64,000 nucleotides of DNA. It comes from Candidatus Endomicrobiellum neotermitis (GTDB lineage: Bacteria > Elusimicrobiota > Endomicrobiia > Endomicrobiales > Endomicrobiaceae). The DNA is taken from the NCBI GenBank assembly GCA_031282355.1, contig JAITDW010000001.1, positions 62,001 to 126,000 of the forward strand. The letters are read 5' to 3'. Numbering within the stretch: position 1 is the first letter of the stretch; every line of letters starts with the position of its first letter. Position numbers and translations under genes: made by a program. Shown in pieces: positions 41,215-50,635 of the stretch. The notes beneath the pieces were generated by a model that was not told the DNA's origin, ran no database searches, and was given only the letters and a program-made list of their open reading frames with translations.

Positions 41215-42632
41215 CTATAAAAATTTACAATACATTTTCAAATAAAAAAGAAGAACTTCATGCACAAAAAAAGAATTTTATATCTATGTATGTATGTGGA
41301 ATAACTCCCTATGATGAAGTACATTTAGGACATGCTAGGGTTTATATAATTTTTGATATTATAAAGAGACATCTTATAAAAAGAGGATACAAAGTAAAGC
41401 ATGTACAAAATTTCACTGATATTGATGACAAAATTATTAAAAAGTCATATGAAAAAAATATAACTCCTTCAAAACTCACTCAAATTTATATAAATGACTA
41501 TTTTTATCAAACATCAAAATTGAATATTTTAAAAGCTGATAGTTATCCTTGTGTTACACATGTGATACCAACTATAATTAATTTTATTAAAGAACTTATT
41601 TACAAAAAAATTGCATACGAAATTAACGGGAATATTTATTTTTCTGTTGAAAAATTCAAAAATTATGGAAAATTATCGAAAAGAAATATCAAAAACTTAA
41701 AAACATATACAAGAATTAATATATATGATAAAAAAAAGTCTTCATTTGATTTCGTCTTATGGAAAAAAGCAAAAGTTAATGAACCGCAAGAAATAATTTG
41801 GGAAAGTCCATGGGGTAAAGGACGTCCAGGATGGCATATAGAATGCTCAGCAATAATTTATAAGTTTCTTGGAGACACAATAGATATACATGGTGGTGGA
41901 CAGGATTTAGTATTTCCACATCATGAAAATGAGATTGCTCAAAGCGAATCTAAGACTGGTAAGCAATTTGTTAAATATTGGATACACAGTGGTCTTGTTA
42001 CTGTAAATAAAGAAAAAATGTCAAAATCATTAAATAATTTTTTTACATTAAAAGTGATTTTTCAAAAATATAGCCCACGTGTTGTGCGTTATTATCTTTC
42101 TTCACAACAATATTCAATTCCACTTGATTTTTCAGATTTAGGATTAAAATCAGCAGAAAATGCTCTTATTGGAATAGATAATACTTATTTAAAACTTATT
42201 TCGATGACAAAACATTCATATGCTGAAAAAATTACTGACAAAGATTTATTGATTTTACAAGAAAATTTTTTAGATTCATTAGATAATAATTTTAACTTTG
42301 AAAAAGCATTATCTTATCTTCATAAATTGAAAAATATCATACTGCGAGAAATATTTACTGCAAATAAACATAGACTTTTCCAATTCAAAAAATTGTTTGA
42401 AAGTTTTGCTTCTGAATCTTTAGGTATTGTTTTACCTTCTATAAATAACAGTGTTGACAAGCATTTACATGACTTAATGGAATTAAGAAATGAAGCTAGG
42501 AAAAATAAAGATTGGGCAGAAGCTGATAAAATTAAAAAATTAATATATGAGAAAGGATATGAAATAGTAGATAATAAAAATAATAAATCAATACTAATGA
42601 AAAAATGTAACTATACAAGATCACATAAATAA
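41211..42632 (+). CDS. cysS: Cysteinyl-tRNA synthetase
   Basis: [53 protein letters not shown]. Confidence 0.98.
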   Translation: MTIKIYNTFSNKKEELHAQKKNFISMYVCGITPYDEVHLGHARVYIIFDIIKRHLIKRGYKVKHVQNFTDIDDKIIKKSYEKNITPSKLTQIYINDYFYQTSKLNILKADSYPCVTHVIPTIINFIKELIYKKIAYEINGNIYFSVEKFKNYGKLSKRNIKNLKTYTRINIYDKKKSSFDFVLWKKAKVNEPQEIIWESPWGKGRPGWHIECSAIIYKFLGDTIDIHGGGQDLVFPHHENEIAQSESKTGKQFVKYWIHSGLVTVNKEKMSKSLNNFFTLKVIFQKYSPRVVRYYLSSQQYSIPLDFSDLGLKSAENALIGIDNTYLKLISMTKHSYAEKITDKDLLILQENFLDSLDNNFNFEKALSYLHKLKNIILREIFTANKHRLFQFKKLFESFASESLGIVLPSINNSVDKHLHDLMELRNEARKNKDWAEADKIKKLIYEKGYEIVDNKNNKSILMKKCNYTRSHK

Positions 42633-42696
42633 AATAATAACCATATTTTTTAAACAAAAGATAATATAAAAATATATGGTTTAAAAAAAGAAAAAA

Positions 42697-43473
42697 ATGA
42701 CATATAGAAAAAAAGGATGTTTCAATAGTGCAGTAGTTTATGGACGCAATCAAGTTTTTGAGCTAATTAGAGCAAATAAACGTTCTATAAATAAAATAAT
42801 GATTTCTAAAACTGCAAAAGGCACAATAATTTCAAATATTGTTAATCTTGCTAAGCAAAAAAAAATATCCATTTATATTGTTCCATCAAAAAAACTTAAA
42901 AAAGAATTCCAACATTCCCATGGAGTAATTGCAGAAGTCTCCTCTACAAAATATATAGAGCTTTCAGATTTAACCAAAAAATTAAAAAATCACACAGATC
43001 AATTACTTGTAATTCTTGATAGCATTAAAGATCCTAACAATTTAGGAGCGATTATAAGAAATTGTGTAGCGTTTAATGTAGACGGAGTTATAATCCCTAA
43101 ATGGAGAGCAGCTGGGATAAATGAAACTATATCAAGATCTTCTGCGGGTGCCGTAGAACATATTCGTATATCAAGAGTTGCAAACATCAATCAAACAATA
43201 ACTTTTTTAAAAGAGCATGGATTCTGGATAATTGGTGCTGATAATAGTGGACAAACACTTGAAGCTGTAAATCTACCGCCTTTTCCTATTGCATTAATCA
43301 TAGGAAGTGAGGGATTTGGACTTCAAAATTTAATAAAAAGAAACTGTGACTTTTTAATATCAATTCCTCAAAACAATACAATCTCTTCGTTAAATGCGTC
43401 TTGCGCATCATCTATAATTTTATATGAAATTTCAAAGATACGCAAACAATTATTTTCAAATTTAAAAAAATAG
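42697..43473 (+). CDS. rlmB: 23S rRNA 2'-O-methyltransferase, TrmH/RlmB family
   Basis: VVYGRNQVFELI, LDSIKDPNNLGAIIRNC, IIGSEGFGLQNLI, SLNASCASSIILYE. Confidence 0.92.
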   Translation: MTYRKKGCFNSAVVYGRNQVFELIRANKRSINKIMISKTAKGTIISNIVNLAKQKKISIYIVPSKKLKKEFQHSHGVIAEVSSTKYIELSDLTKKLKNHTDQLLVILDSIKDPNNLGAIIRNCVAFNVDGVIIPKWRAAGINETISRSSAGAVEHIRISRVANINQTITFLKEHGFWIIGADNSGQTLEAVNLPPFPIALIIGSEGFGLQNLIKRNCDFLISIPQNNTISSLNASCASSIILYEISKIRKQLFSNLKK

Positions 43474-43497
43474 AAAACATTTTTTATCACTTAATAA

Positions 43498-44889
43498 TTA
43501 TAATTTTATCTGTTTGAATTTAGGAACAAGTATTTTCATTATACACCATGCTAATAAGTATGCAGTTGCACAAAATACAAACATTATAGAATATCCTATA
43601 TCAATACGCCCCAAAGCACTATAATAATCAAATAACCAACCACCAATTTTAGAAACAATTACACCACTAAAACCACCTGCCATACCTCCAATACCAGTTA
43701 CTGAAGCTACAACATTTTTTGGGAACATATCAGATACAGTTGTAAAAAGATTAGCTGACCAAGCTTGATGAGCAGAAGCACCAACTCCTATTAACAAAAT
43801 CGGATACCAATAATTTATCTTACTTAATGGCTGTGCTAATAATATTGTGAGAGGAAATAGCGCGATAATAACCATAGCTATCATTCGCGCAGAATATATA
43901 TCTATATCTTTTTTAATGAAAAAAGTTGGAAACCATCCGCCACCGATACTGCCAATCATAGTCATACTATACAATACTGCTAACGGCAACATTATTTGTA
44001 CTCCTGTCATACCATAATATGACTTGAGAAAAGATGGAAGCCAAAATAAAAAAAACCACCAGACTCCATCTGTAAGAAACTTACCTACTATAAAAGACCA
44101 TGTCTGTTTATATCTAAGAAGATAAAACCATTTGATTTTCTTCTTTTCGTTTATTTTAGATATATCACTAATAAATTCATTTTTCACATCACTATGAATA
44201 TAATTATACTCAGCATTACTCATTTTGTTAGCTTCTAAAATTTTCTTTGGGCTATCATAATAATATTTCCAAAATATTAGCCATAAAAAACCTATAAGAC
44301 CAACTGTTATAAAAGAATATTCCCATCCCAAATATTTTGCTATTAAAGGAACACTAAGTGGTGCTACAATAGCTCCCACATTAGCTCCTGAATTAAAAAT
44401 ACCTGTTGCTAAAGAACGTTCTTTTCTAGGGAACCATTCTGCCGTAGTTTTAATTGCAGCTGGAAAATTTCCAGCCTCTCCAACACCAAGTACAAAACGG
44501 GCAAACATAAATCCTGCAACAGAAGATGGTATAAGTAATCCAATAGTAGATAATATAATTGAAAACACACTACCAATACTATTTGCAAAAGCATGTATAA
44601 CAGCCCCTATTGACCATACTATTAATGCTGAAGCATATCCTATTTTAGTTCCTAACCAATCTACAAATCTGCCAGCAAAAAGTAATGATATTGCATAACA
44701 AAACTGAAAAACCGCAGTAATATTTGCATAATCAGTGTACGACCAACCAAATTTTTCAGCAAGAAGTGGTTGCAATAAACTCAACACTTGCCGATCTATA
44801 TAATTGATTGTAGTAGCAAAAAAAAGCAACATACAAATATTCCATCTATAATAAGTCATTTTTTGATCTATTATTTTATTTTGTTCCAT
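43498..44889 (-). CDS. exuT: MFS hexuronate (glucuronate/galacturonate) transporter ExuT-like
   Basis: 12-TM MFS, NYIDRQVLSLLQPLLAEKFGWSYTDYANI, GEAGNFPAAIKTTAEWFPRKERSLATGIFNSGANVGAI; at end of uronate operon. Confidence 0.9.
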   Translation of the reverse strand: MEQNKIIDQKMTYYRWNICMLLFFATTINYIDRQVLSLLQPLLAEKFGWSYTDYANITAVFQFCYAISLLFAGRFVDWLGTKIGYASALIVWSIGAVIHAFANSIGSVFSIILSTIGLLIPSSVAGFMFARFVLGVGEAGNFPAAIKTTAEWFPRKERSLATGIFNSGANVGAIVAPLSVPLIAKYLGWEYSFITVGLIGFLWLIFWKYYYDSPKKILEANKMSNAEYNYIHSDVKNEFISDISKINEKKKIKWFYLLRYKQTWSFIVGKFLTDGVWWFFLFWLPSFLKSYYGMTGVQIMLPLAVLYSMTMIGSIGGGWFPTFFIKKDIDIYSARMIAMVIIALFPLTILLAQPLSKINYWYPILLIGVGASAHQAWSANLFTTVSDMFPKNVVASVTGIGGMAGGFSGVIVSKIGGWLFDYYSALGRIDIGYSIMFVFCATAYLLAWCIMKILVPKFKQIKL

Positions 44890-44965
44890 TAGACAATCTC
44901 CTATTACAAAGGAATAACAACTTGGTCAATTTAAAGATAGTTTTTAGTCAAATATTTAAAACAAA

Positions 44966-46378
44966 TTATAATTTAAACTTAAAATAACGTACAGCATTAT
45001 CATAAGAGATATCGGAAACTATTTTTGACAACATTTCCATATCATATGGATACTCTCCGTTTTCCACCCAATCACCTATTAAGTTACATAAAATACGTCT
45101 AAAATATTCATGTCTTACATAAGATAAGAAACTGCGCGAATCTGTAAGCATGCCGATAAAATTACTTAAAATTCCTAAATTAGAAAGGGAAATAATTTGC
45201 TCTGTTATCCCTGTTTTATGATCGTTAAACCACCACGCAGCACCTTGTTGTATTTTGCTTAATGCTGTACTGTTCTGAAAACAACCGATTATTGTTCCTA
45301 TAATGGCGTTATCATTTGGGTTAAGACTATATATTATTGTTTTAGGCAATTTATCTATGTATTCAAGAGCATTAAGAAAATTAACCATTTGAGCACTTGG
45401 TGCAAAATTATTTATACAATCATGACCAGTATTTGAGCCTAATTTATTAAACACTGATGTATTGTTATTTCTTTTGCAACCATAATGTAGTTCCATAATA
45501 AGGTCATTCTCATAATATTCTCTACCAGCAAAAAGCATAAAAGCAGTTTTATATTTTAGTTCTTCTTCAATATTAATAGTTTCTCCTTTTAATCTTTTGC
45601 TAAATATAGCTTCTATTTCTCTTTCAGAAGCAGGAACATACATGATATAATCAAGAGCATGATCTGTCGCACGACATCCTAAAGAAATAAAAAATTTAAG
45701 TCTTATTTGAAAAGCACGCTTTAAAGATTCAAAAGAATTGATGTCAATATTACTCGATTTTGAAAGTTCGAGAATATAATCCACGAAGTCAATTTTTTCT
45801 ATGCTTAATGCTTTATCTGGACGCCAAGTAGGAAGAACTTGAACATCAAAAGATTCATCTTTTTTAATTTTTTGATGCCATTCGAGACTGTCCACAGGAT
45901 CATCAGTTGTACATATTAATTTTACACCAGATTGTCTAATTATGCCACGTACAGACATAGAGGAACTATTTTGCAGTTTTTCGTTGCATAGCTCCCACAC
46001 TTTATCTGCTGTTTTACTATTCAAAACTCCATCGTACTCAAAATATTTTTTCAACTCAAGATGGCTCCAATGATAAAGAGGATTCCCAATTGCTCTTTCG
46101 AGAGTTTCAACCCATTTTTGAAACTTTTCTCTATCAGATATCTCATTTCCTGTTATATACTTTTCTTCAACACCATTGGAACGCATTTGTCGCCATTTAT
46201 AATGATCACCTTCAAGCCAAACTTGATTTATATTTTGAAATCTTCTATCCTCAGCAATTTCTTTGGGATCGATATGACAATGATAATCCAATATAGGTTT
46301 TTTTGAAGCGCAGCTATGAAAAAGTCTTTTTGATATTTCTGTGGAAAGTAAAAAATCTTCATTAATAAATTTTTTCAT
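44966..46378 (-). CDS. uxaC: Glucuronate isomerase
   Basis: NEDFLLSTEISKRLFH, DYHCHIDPKEIAEDRRF, CTTDDPVDSLEWH, GMLTDSRSFLSYVRHEYFRRILCN. Confidence 0.96.
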   Translation of the reverse strand: MKKFINEDFLLSTEISKRLFHSCASKKPILDYHCHIDPKEIAEDRRFQNINQVWLEGDHYKWRQMRSNGVEEKYITGNEISDREKFQKWVETLERAIGNPLYHWSHLELKKYFEYDGVLNSKTADKVWELCNEKLQNSSSMSVRGIIRQSGVKLICTTDDPVDSLEWHQKIKKDESFDVQVLPTWRPDKALSIEKIDFVDYILELSKSSNIDINSFESLKRAFQIRLKFFISLGCRATDHALDYIMYVPASEREIEAIFSKRLKGETINIEEELKYKTAFMLFAGREYYENDLIMELHYGCKRNNNTSVFNKLGSNTGHDCINNFAPSAQMVNFLNALEYIDKLPKTIIYSLNPNDNAIIGTIIGCFQNSTALSKIQQGAAWWFNDHKTGITEQIISLSNLGILSNFIGMLTDSRSFLSYVRHEYFRRILCNLIGDWVENGEYPYDMEMLSKIVSDISYDNAVRYFKFKL

Positions 46379-46401
46379 AAATTTATATCCTTTTTACACA
46401 T

Positions 46402-47235
46402 TTATACACCAGAATACGCATGAAATCCACCGTCAACAGCAATAATATTACCTGTAACAAAACCAGATGCCTCTTCATCACAAAGCCATAAAAGAGTACC
46501 GAATAAATCATATACTTCACCAAAACGTTTCATCGGTGTATGAGCAATAATTTTATGAGATCTTGTAGTGAGAGAACCATCTAAGTTTGTTAAAAGCATT
46601 TTATTTTGTTTAGTTAATAAAAAACCTGGGGCTATAGCATTTACACGTAGTCCTTGTTCCGCAAAATGTACAGCAAGCCATTTAGTAAAATTATCAATTG
46701 CAGCTTTTGCTGCACTATACCCAAGTACTTTAGTCATAGGATTTTGAGATGACATACTTGAAAAATTTATAATTGTAGCTCCTTTTATACCGATTAATCG
46801 TCTCGCAAAAATTTGTGTCACAATAAAAGTACCTAAAAAATTTATTGCAAATACTTTCTCTATATCTTTTAAATCTAAGTCAAAAAACGAACGAATATTA
46901 GGATTATCCATATCTTCACAGTTAAAAATTTCATTTGTAGTGTTAGCATCAGACATATTGCCACCAGCACCATTTATAAGAATATGATACTGTCCAAAAT
47001 CTTTATATATTTGCTCTTCAATTTTTACAAGAGTTTCTTTATCGAGAACGTCACATCCATAAGGTTTTGCAATACCACCTGATGCTACAATTGCATCAGC
47101 AGTACTTTTAGCTCCTTCAAATGTTTTGCTTAAAACAGCTATTTTAACTCCTTTAGATGCTAATTTTTTTGCATAAGCACTAAGTAAAACACCACCTGCA
47201 CCTGTTATGACAGCTACTTTTTTATTCCATTCCAT
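46402..47235 (-). CDS. uxuB: SDR-family D-mannonate oxidoreductase (fructuronate reductase)
   Basis: TGAGGVLLSAYAKKLASKG, NGAGGN, YSAAKAAIDNFTKWLA; adjacent to uxuA and uxaC. Confidence 0.88.
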   Translation of the reverse strand: MEWNKKVAVITGAGGVLLSAYAKKLASKGVKIAVLSKTFEGAKSTADAIVASGGIAKPYGCDVLDKETLVKIEEQIYKDFGQYHILINGAGGNMSDANTTNEIFNCEDMDNPNIRSFFDLDLKDIEKVFAINFLGTFIVTQIFARRLIGIKGATIINFSSMSSQNPMTKVLGYSAAKAAIDNFTKWLAVHFAEQGLRVNAIAPGFLLTKQNKMLLTNLDGSLTTRSHKIIAHTPMKRFGEVYDLFGTLLWLCDEEASGFVTGNIIAVDGGFHAYSGV

Positions 47236-47243
47236 GAAAAAAA

Positions 47244-48329
47244 CTACCTCCTTTTTTCAAAAATAGATACTTTTTTATTAAAAGCATCCCATAATCCCCA
47301 AATATACATAACTCCAAGTGCTCTATCATATAAACCATAACCAGGACGAGATTTTTCGTCCCATATATGTCTTCCATGATCAGGACGAACATAATATTTA
47401 TAACTGATATCAAAATATGCTTTTGTAATTTCAGCAATATCAAGAGAACCTTCAGAAGTTTTATGAGAAGTTTCTACAAAATCACCATTTTCAAAATGTT
47501 TTACATTACGTATGTGAGCAAAATATATTCTGTTACTGAATTCACGAATAATAGCTGGAATGTCATTTTTCATACAACTCCCTAGTGAACCACTGCATAA
47601 CGTAAGACCATTTGAAGGACTATCAACTAATTCTAGAAATCTTCTTATATTATTTTTATTAGTTATTATGCGTGGTAAGTTGAATATATTCCACGGAGGG
47701 TCATCAGGATGTATTGCCATTTTGATTCCACTTTCTTCTGCAACTGGAATAATTTCTTTTAGAAAATATTTAAGATTTTCCCAAAGATTTTCTTCTTTAA
47801 TATCTTTATAAGCACTAAAAAGTTCTTTTATCCTCGAAATTTTTTCTGGTTCCCATCCAGGCATAGTTAAAAGTCCTCTTTGCTTCGATATTTCATCCAA
47901 AAATTCAAATAAATTTGCATTATCTATTTTAGATCTTTCATAAAAAAGCGCTGTAGATCCATCATACTGTGGCTTATACAAATCAGTACGCAACCAATCA
48001 AACACAGGCATAAAATTGTAGCATACAACTTTGACACCTATTTTACCAAGATTCTGAAGAGTTCTTTTATAATTTTCTATATATCTATTTCGTGAAGAAA
48101 CTCCAAGTTTAATATCTTCGTGTACATTAACGCTCTCTACAACATCAATGTTAAAATTATATTTCTGTATTTGTGCTTTAACTTCATCAATACGACTAAG
48201 TGACCAACATTCACCTACGGGCACATCGTGTAGTGCCCACACCACTCCACATACTCCAGGAATTTGTTTTATATATTTTAAAGGAATCGGATCTAATGTT
48301 TCACCATACCATCTGAATGTCATTTTCAT
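47244..48329 (-). CDS. uxuA: Mannonate dehydratase
   Basis: MTFRWYGETLDPIPLKYIKQIPGVCGVVWALHDVPVGE, MAIHPDDPPWNIFNLPRII, RPDHGRHIWDE. Confidence 0.97.
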   Translation of the reverse strand: MKMTFRWYGETLDPIPLKYIKQIPGVCGVVWALHDVPVGECWSLSRIDEVKAQIQKYNFNIDVVESVNVHEDIKLGVSSRNRYIENYKRTLQNLGKIGVKVVCYNFMPVFDWLRTDLYKPQYDGSTALFYERSKIDNANLFEFLDEISKQRGLLTMPGWEPEKISRIKELFSAYKDIKEENLWENLKYFLKEIIPVAEESGIKMAIHPDDPPWNIFNLPRIITNKNNIRRFLELVDSPSNGLTLCSGSLGSCMKNDIPAIIREFSNRIYFAHIRNVKHFENGDFVETSHKTSEGSLDIAEITKAYFDISYKYYVRPDHGRHIWDEKSRPGYGLYDRALGVMYIWGLWDAFNKKVSIFEKRR

Positions 48330-48334
48330 ATAGT

Positions 48335-49378
48335 TTACCTCTGTACACGGCCAGAAGCATCACCATTTGCGAGTTTTTTAACTTCATCTATCGAAACTTG
48401 ATTGTAATCACCCTCTATAGTATGTTTCAAGCAACTTGCTGCAACCGCAAATTCTACAGCTTCTTTATCAGAATATCCACTCACCAAAGAATATATTAAT
48501 CCAGCACCAAATGAATCACCCCCACCAACTCGATCAACAATGTGTACTAGATACTCTTTGCTGAAAAAGTGATCTTTCCCATTATAAAGCATAGCTGCCC
48601 AACGATTATCATTTGCAGATATAGAACTTCTAAGAGTTATTGCAATTTTAGAAAAATTAAATTTTTTATTAAGTTCTCGTGCCACACCTATATAACTCTC
48701 ATGATCAATTTTTCCAAGAGTTACATTTGTATGTTTAGCTTTTATGCTGAAAATATCTTCAGCATCTTCTTCATTAGCTATACATACATCTACGTATTTA
48801 CAAATTTCGCTCATAATTTTTTTAGCATCTTCTTTAGACCACAGTTTACTTCTATAATTTAAGTCACAACTTACTGTAATTTGTTTTTTTTTCGCAATTT
48901 TACACGCTTCAAGACATATTTCAGCTAAATTTGAACTCAAAGCCGGTGTGATACCAGTAAAATGAAACCATTGTACATTTGCAAAAATTTTATCCCAATC
49001 AAAATCATCTTTTAATGCTAATGCAACAGCAGAACCAGCTCTGTCGTAGATAACTTTTGAAGGACGTTGGCTCGCACCTTTTTCTAAAAAATATATTCCT
49101 ACACGCTCTCCACCACGTGCCACAAAAGAAGTGTCCACTCCATATTTTCTTAAAGAATCTATACCAGCTTGTCCAATTTCATGTTTCGGCATTTTGCTCA
49201 CAAAGGATACATTTAACCCAAAGTTTGATAATGAAACAGCAACATTTGCTTCTCCTCCACCATAACTTGCATGATAAATATTTGATTGTAAAAAACGATG
49301 ATAACCATCTGGCGTAAGTCTAAGCATCAATTCCCCAAATGTTACTACTCTTTTTGACATTTTAATCCCCCAATACAC
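48335..49378 (-). CDS. kdgK: 2-keto-3-deoxygluconate kinase (PfkB family)
   Basis: VVTFGELMLRLTPDGYHRFLQ, GGGEANVAVSLSNFG, DRVGGGDSFGAGLIY. Confidence 0.94.
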   Translation of the reverse strand: MYWGIKMSKRVVTFGELMLRLTPDGYHRFLQSNIYHASYGGGEANVAVSLSNFGLNVSFVSKMPKHEIGQAGIDSLRKYGVDTSFVARGGERVGIYFLEKGASQRPSKVIYDRAGSAVALALKDDFDWDKIFANVQWFHFTGITPALSSNLAEICLEACKIAKKKQITVSCDLNYRSKLWSKEDAKKIMSEICKYVDVCIANEEDAEDIFSIKAKHTNVTLGKIDHESYIGVARELNKKFNFSKIAITLRSSISANDNRWAAMLYNGKDHFFSKEYLVHIVDRVGGGDSFGAGLIYSLVSGYSDKEAVEFAVAASCLKHTIEGDYNQVSIDEVKKLANGDASGRVQR

Positions 49379-49396
49379 TAAAATTTAGAAGCAAAT

Positions 49397-50371
49397 TCAA
49401 TTACTTTTTTGAAGAAGATGAATAGCAAAATTACCGATCTCTTTGTCAAGATATATAGAACGTATATTTCCTATCTTGTCATAAAGAGCAGTTTCCTTCA
49501 TAAATGTAACACCTATTTTTTCTAAATAATATATAGCGCGTCTTACATTATTTGTGCTTATAGCTATGTGTCCATTTTTACCTAAGAATTGCTTTTTCAT
49601 TATTTCTATGCTAGAACCTGCGAAAAAAGATCCTGTTCGCTCCTGTTTTATAAACCCAAATAATGTTTCGAACACTATAGATATTTGATTTGCTAATGTT
49701 TCATCTGACATATTAATTCCTATGTGTTGCATTTCAAATCCAAGCATTATAAACACTGCTTCTCTAGCTAATTTTTTAATAGCTTCGTAATCACGATTTC
49801 TGACTAATTCTTTGCTAGCTATCCAGCTACCACCACATGCAATAACTCTATCAAAAGACAAATAAGTGTTTAAATTTTTTATATTAATTCCTCCTGTAGG
49901 TATAAATTTTACATTTGCATATGGCGCGGACATCGCTCTAATCATATCTAACCCACCTGCAGCTTCAGCAGGAAAAAACTTTATAACTTGGATACCTAAT
50001 TCCAAAGCAGATTCTATATCACTTGGAGTTGCACAACCTGGAATTATAGTTGTACTATTATCAATACAGTATTTAACTATTTTAGAATTAAATCCAGGAC
50101 TTACTATAAATCTAGCACCAGCATTAATCGCCCTATTAGCTTGTTCTACAGTTAAAACAGTACCTGCACCTAAAAGCATTTCAGGAATTTTTTCAGATAA
50201 AATTCTTATTGCTTCTTCAGCTGCAGCAGTTCTAAATGTTACCTCTATACATCCTATACCACCAGCATATAACGCTTTTGCAAGAGGTAGGGCTTGATCA
50301 ACATTATCAAGTACTACAACTGGTACTATACCAACATTAGAAATTTCCGTCAATAAATCATCATTACCCAC
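49397..50371 (-). CDS. kdgA: KDPG aldolase fused to a C-terminal VOC-like domain
   Basis: N-terminus: GIGCIEVTFRTAAAEEAIRIL, LLGAGTVLTVEQANRAINAGARFIVSPG, KFFPAEAAGG, PTGGI. C-terminal ~115 aa: MQHIGINM...KNGHIAISTNNVRRAIYYLEKIGVTF. Confidence 0.93.
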   Translation of the reverse strand: MGNDDLLTEISNVGIVPVVVLDNVDQALPLAKALYAGGIGCIEVTFRTAAAEEAIRILSEKIPEMLLGAGTVLTVEQANRAINAGARFIVSPGFNSKIVKYCIDNSTTIIPGCATPSDIESALELGIQVIKFFPAEAAGGLDMIRAMSAPYANVKFIPTGGINIKNLNTYLSFDRVIACGGSWIASKELVRNRDYEAIKKLAREAVFIMLGFEMQHIGINMSDETLANQISIVFETLFGFIKQERTGSFFAGSSIEIMKKQFLGKNGHIAISTNNVRRAIYYLEKIGVTFMKETALYDKIGNIRSIYLDKEIGNFAIHLLQKSN

Positions 50372-50635
50372 TGAGATATACCTCCAGGTTTTAAGTTATA
50401 CCACATTTGTATCTTTATGCATTTACACAACTTAACGCTTTAACGCTAGCATACTACAATTTTAATTTTTTAAATGCAACAACACATAAAAAGAAAAACT
50501 GTCTCAAACCGTAGCTATAATCAGTAAAGAATATAATAACATAAAAATTAAAACATGTAGAAATAAAGTATAATTTATTTTCAGATTTTATACGATGTTA
50601 TGATATTTTCTCATTCATTAACGTTATGGATCAAA

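Noticed and set aside
50372-50600. Operator/riboswitch in the divergent kdgA-helicase intergenic region (aacgct repeated twice near 50430)
   Set aside because: Short direct repeat only; no clear palindrome or known riboswitch features seen by eye.
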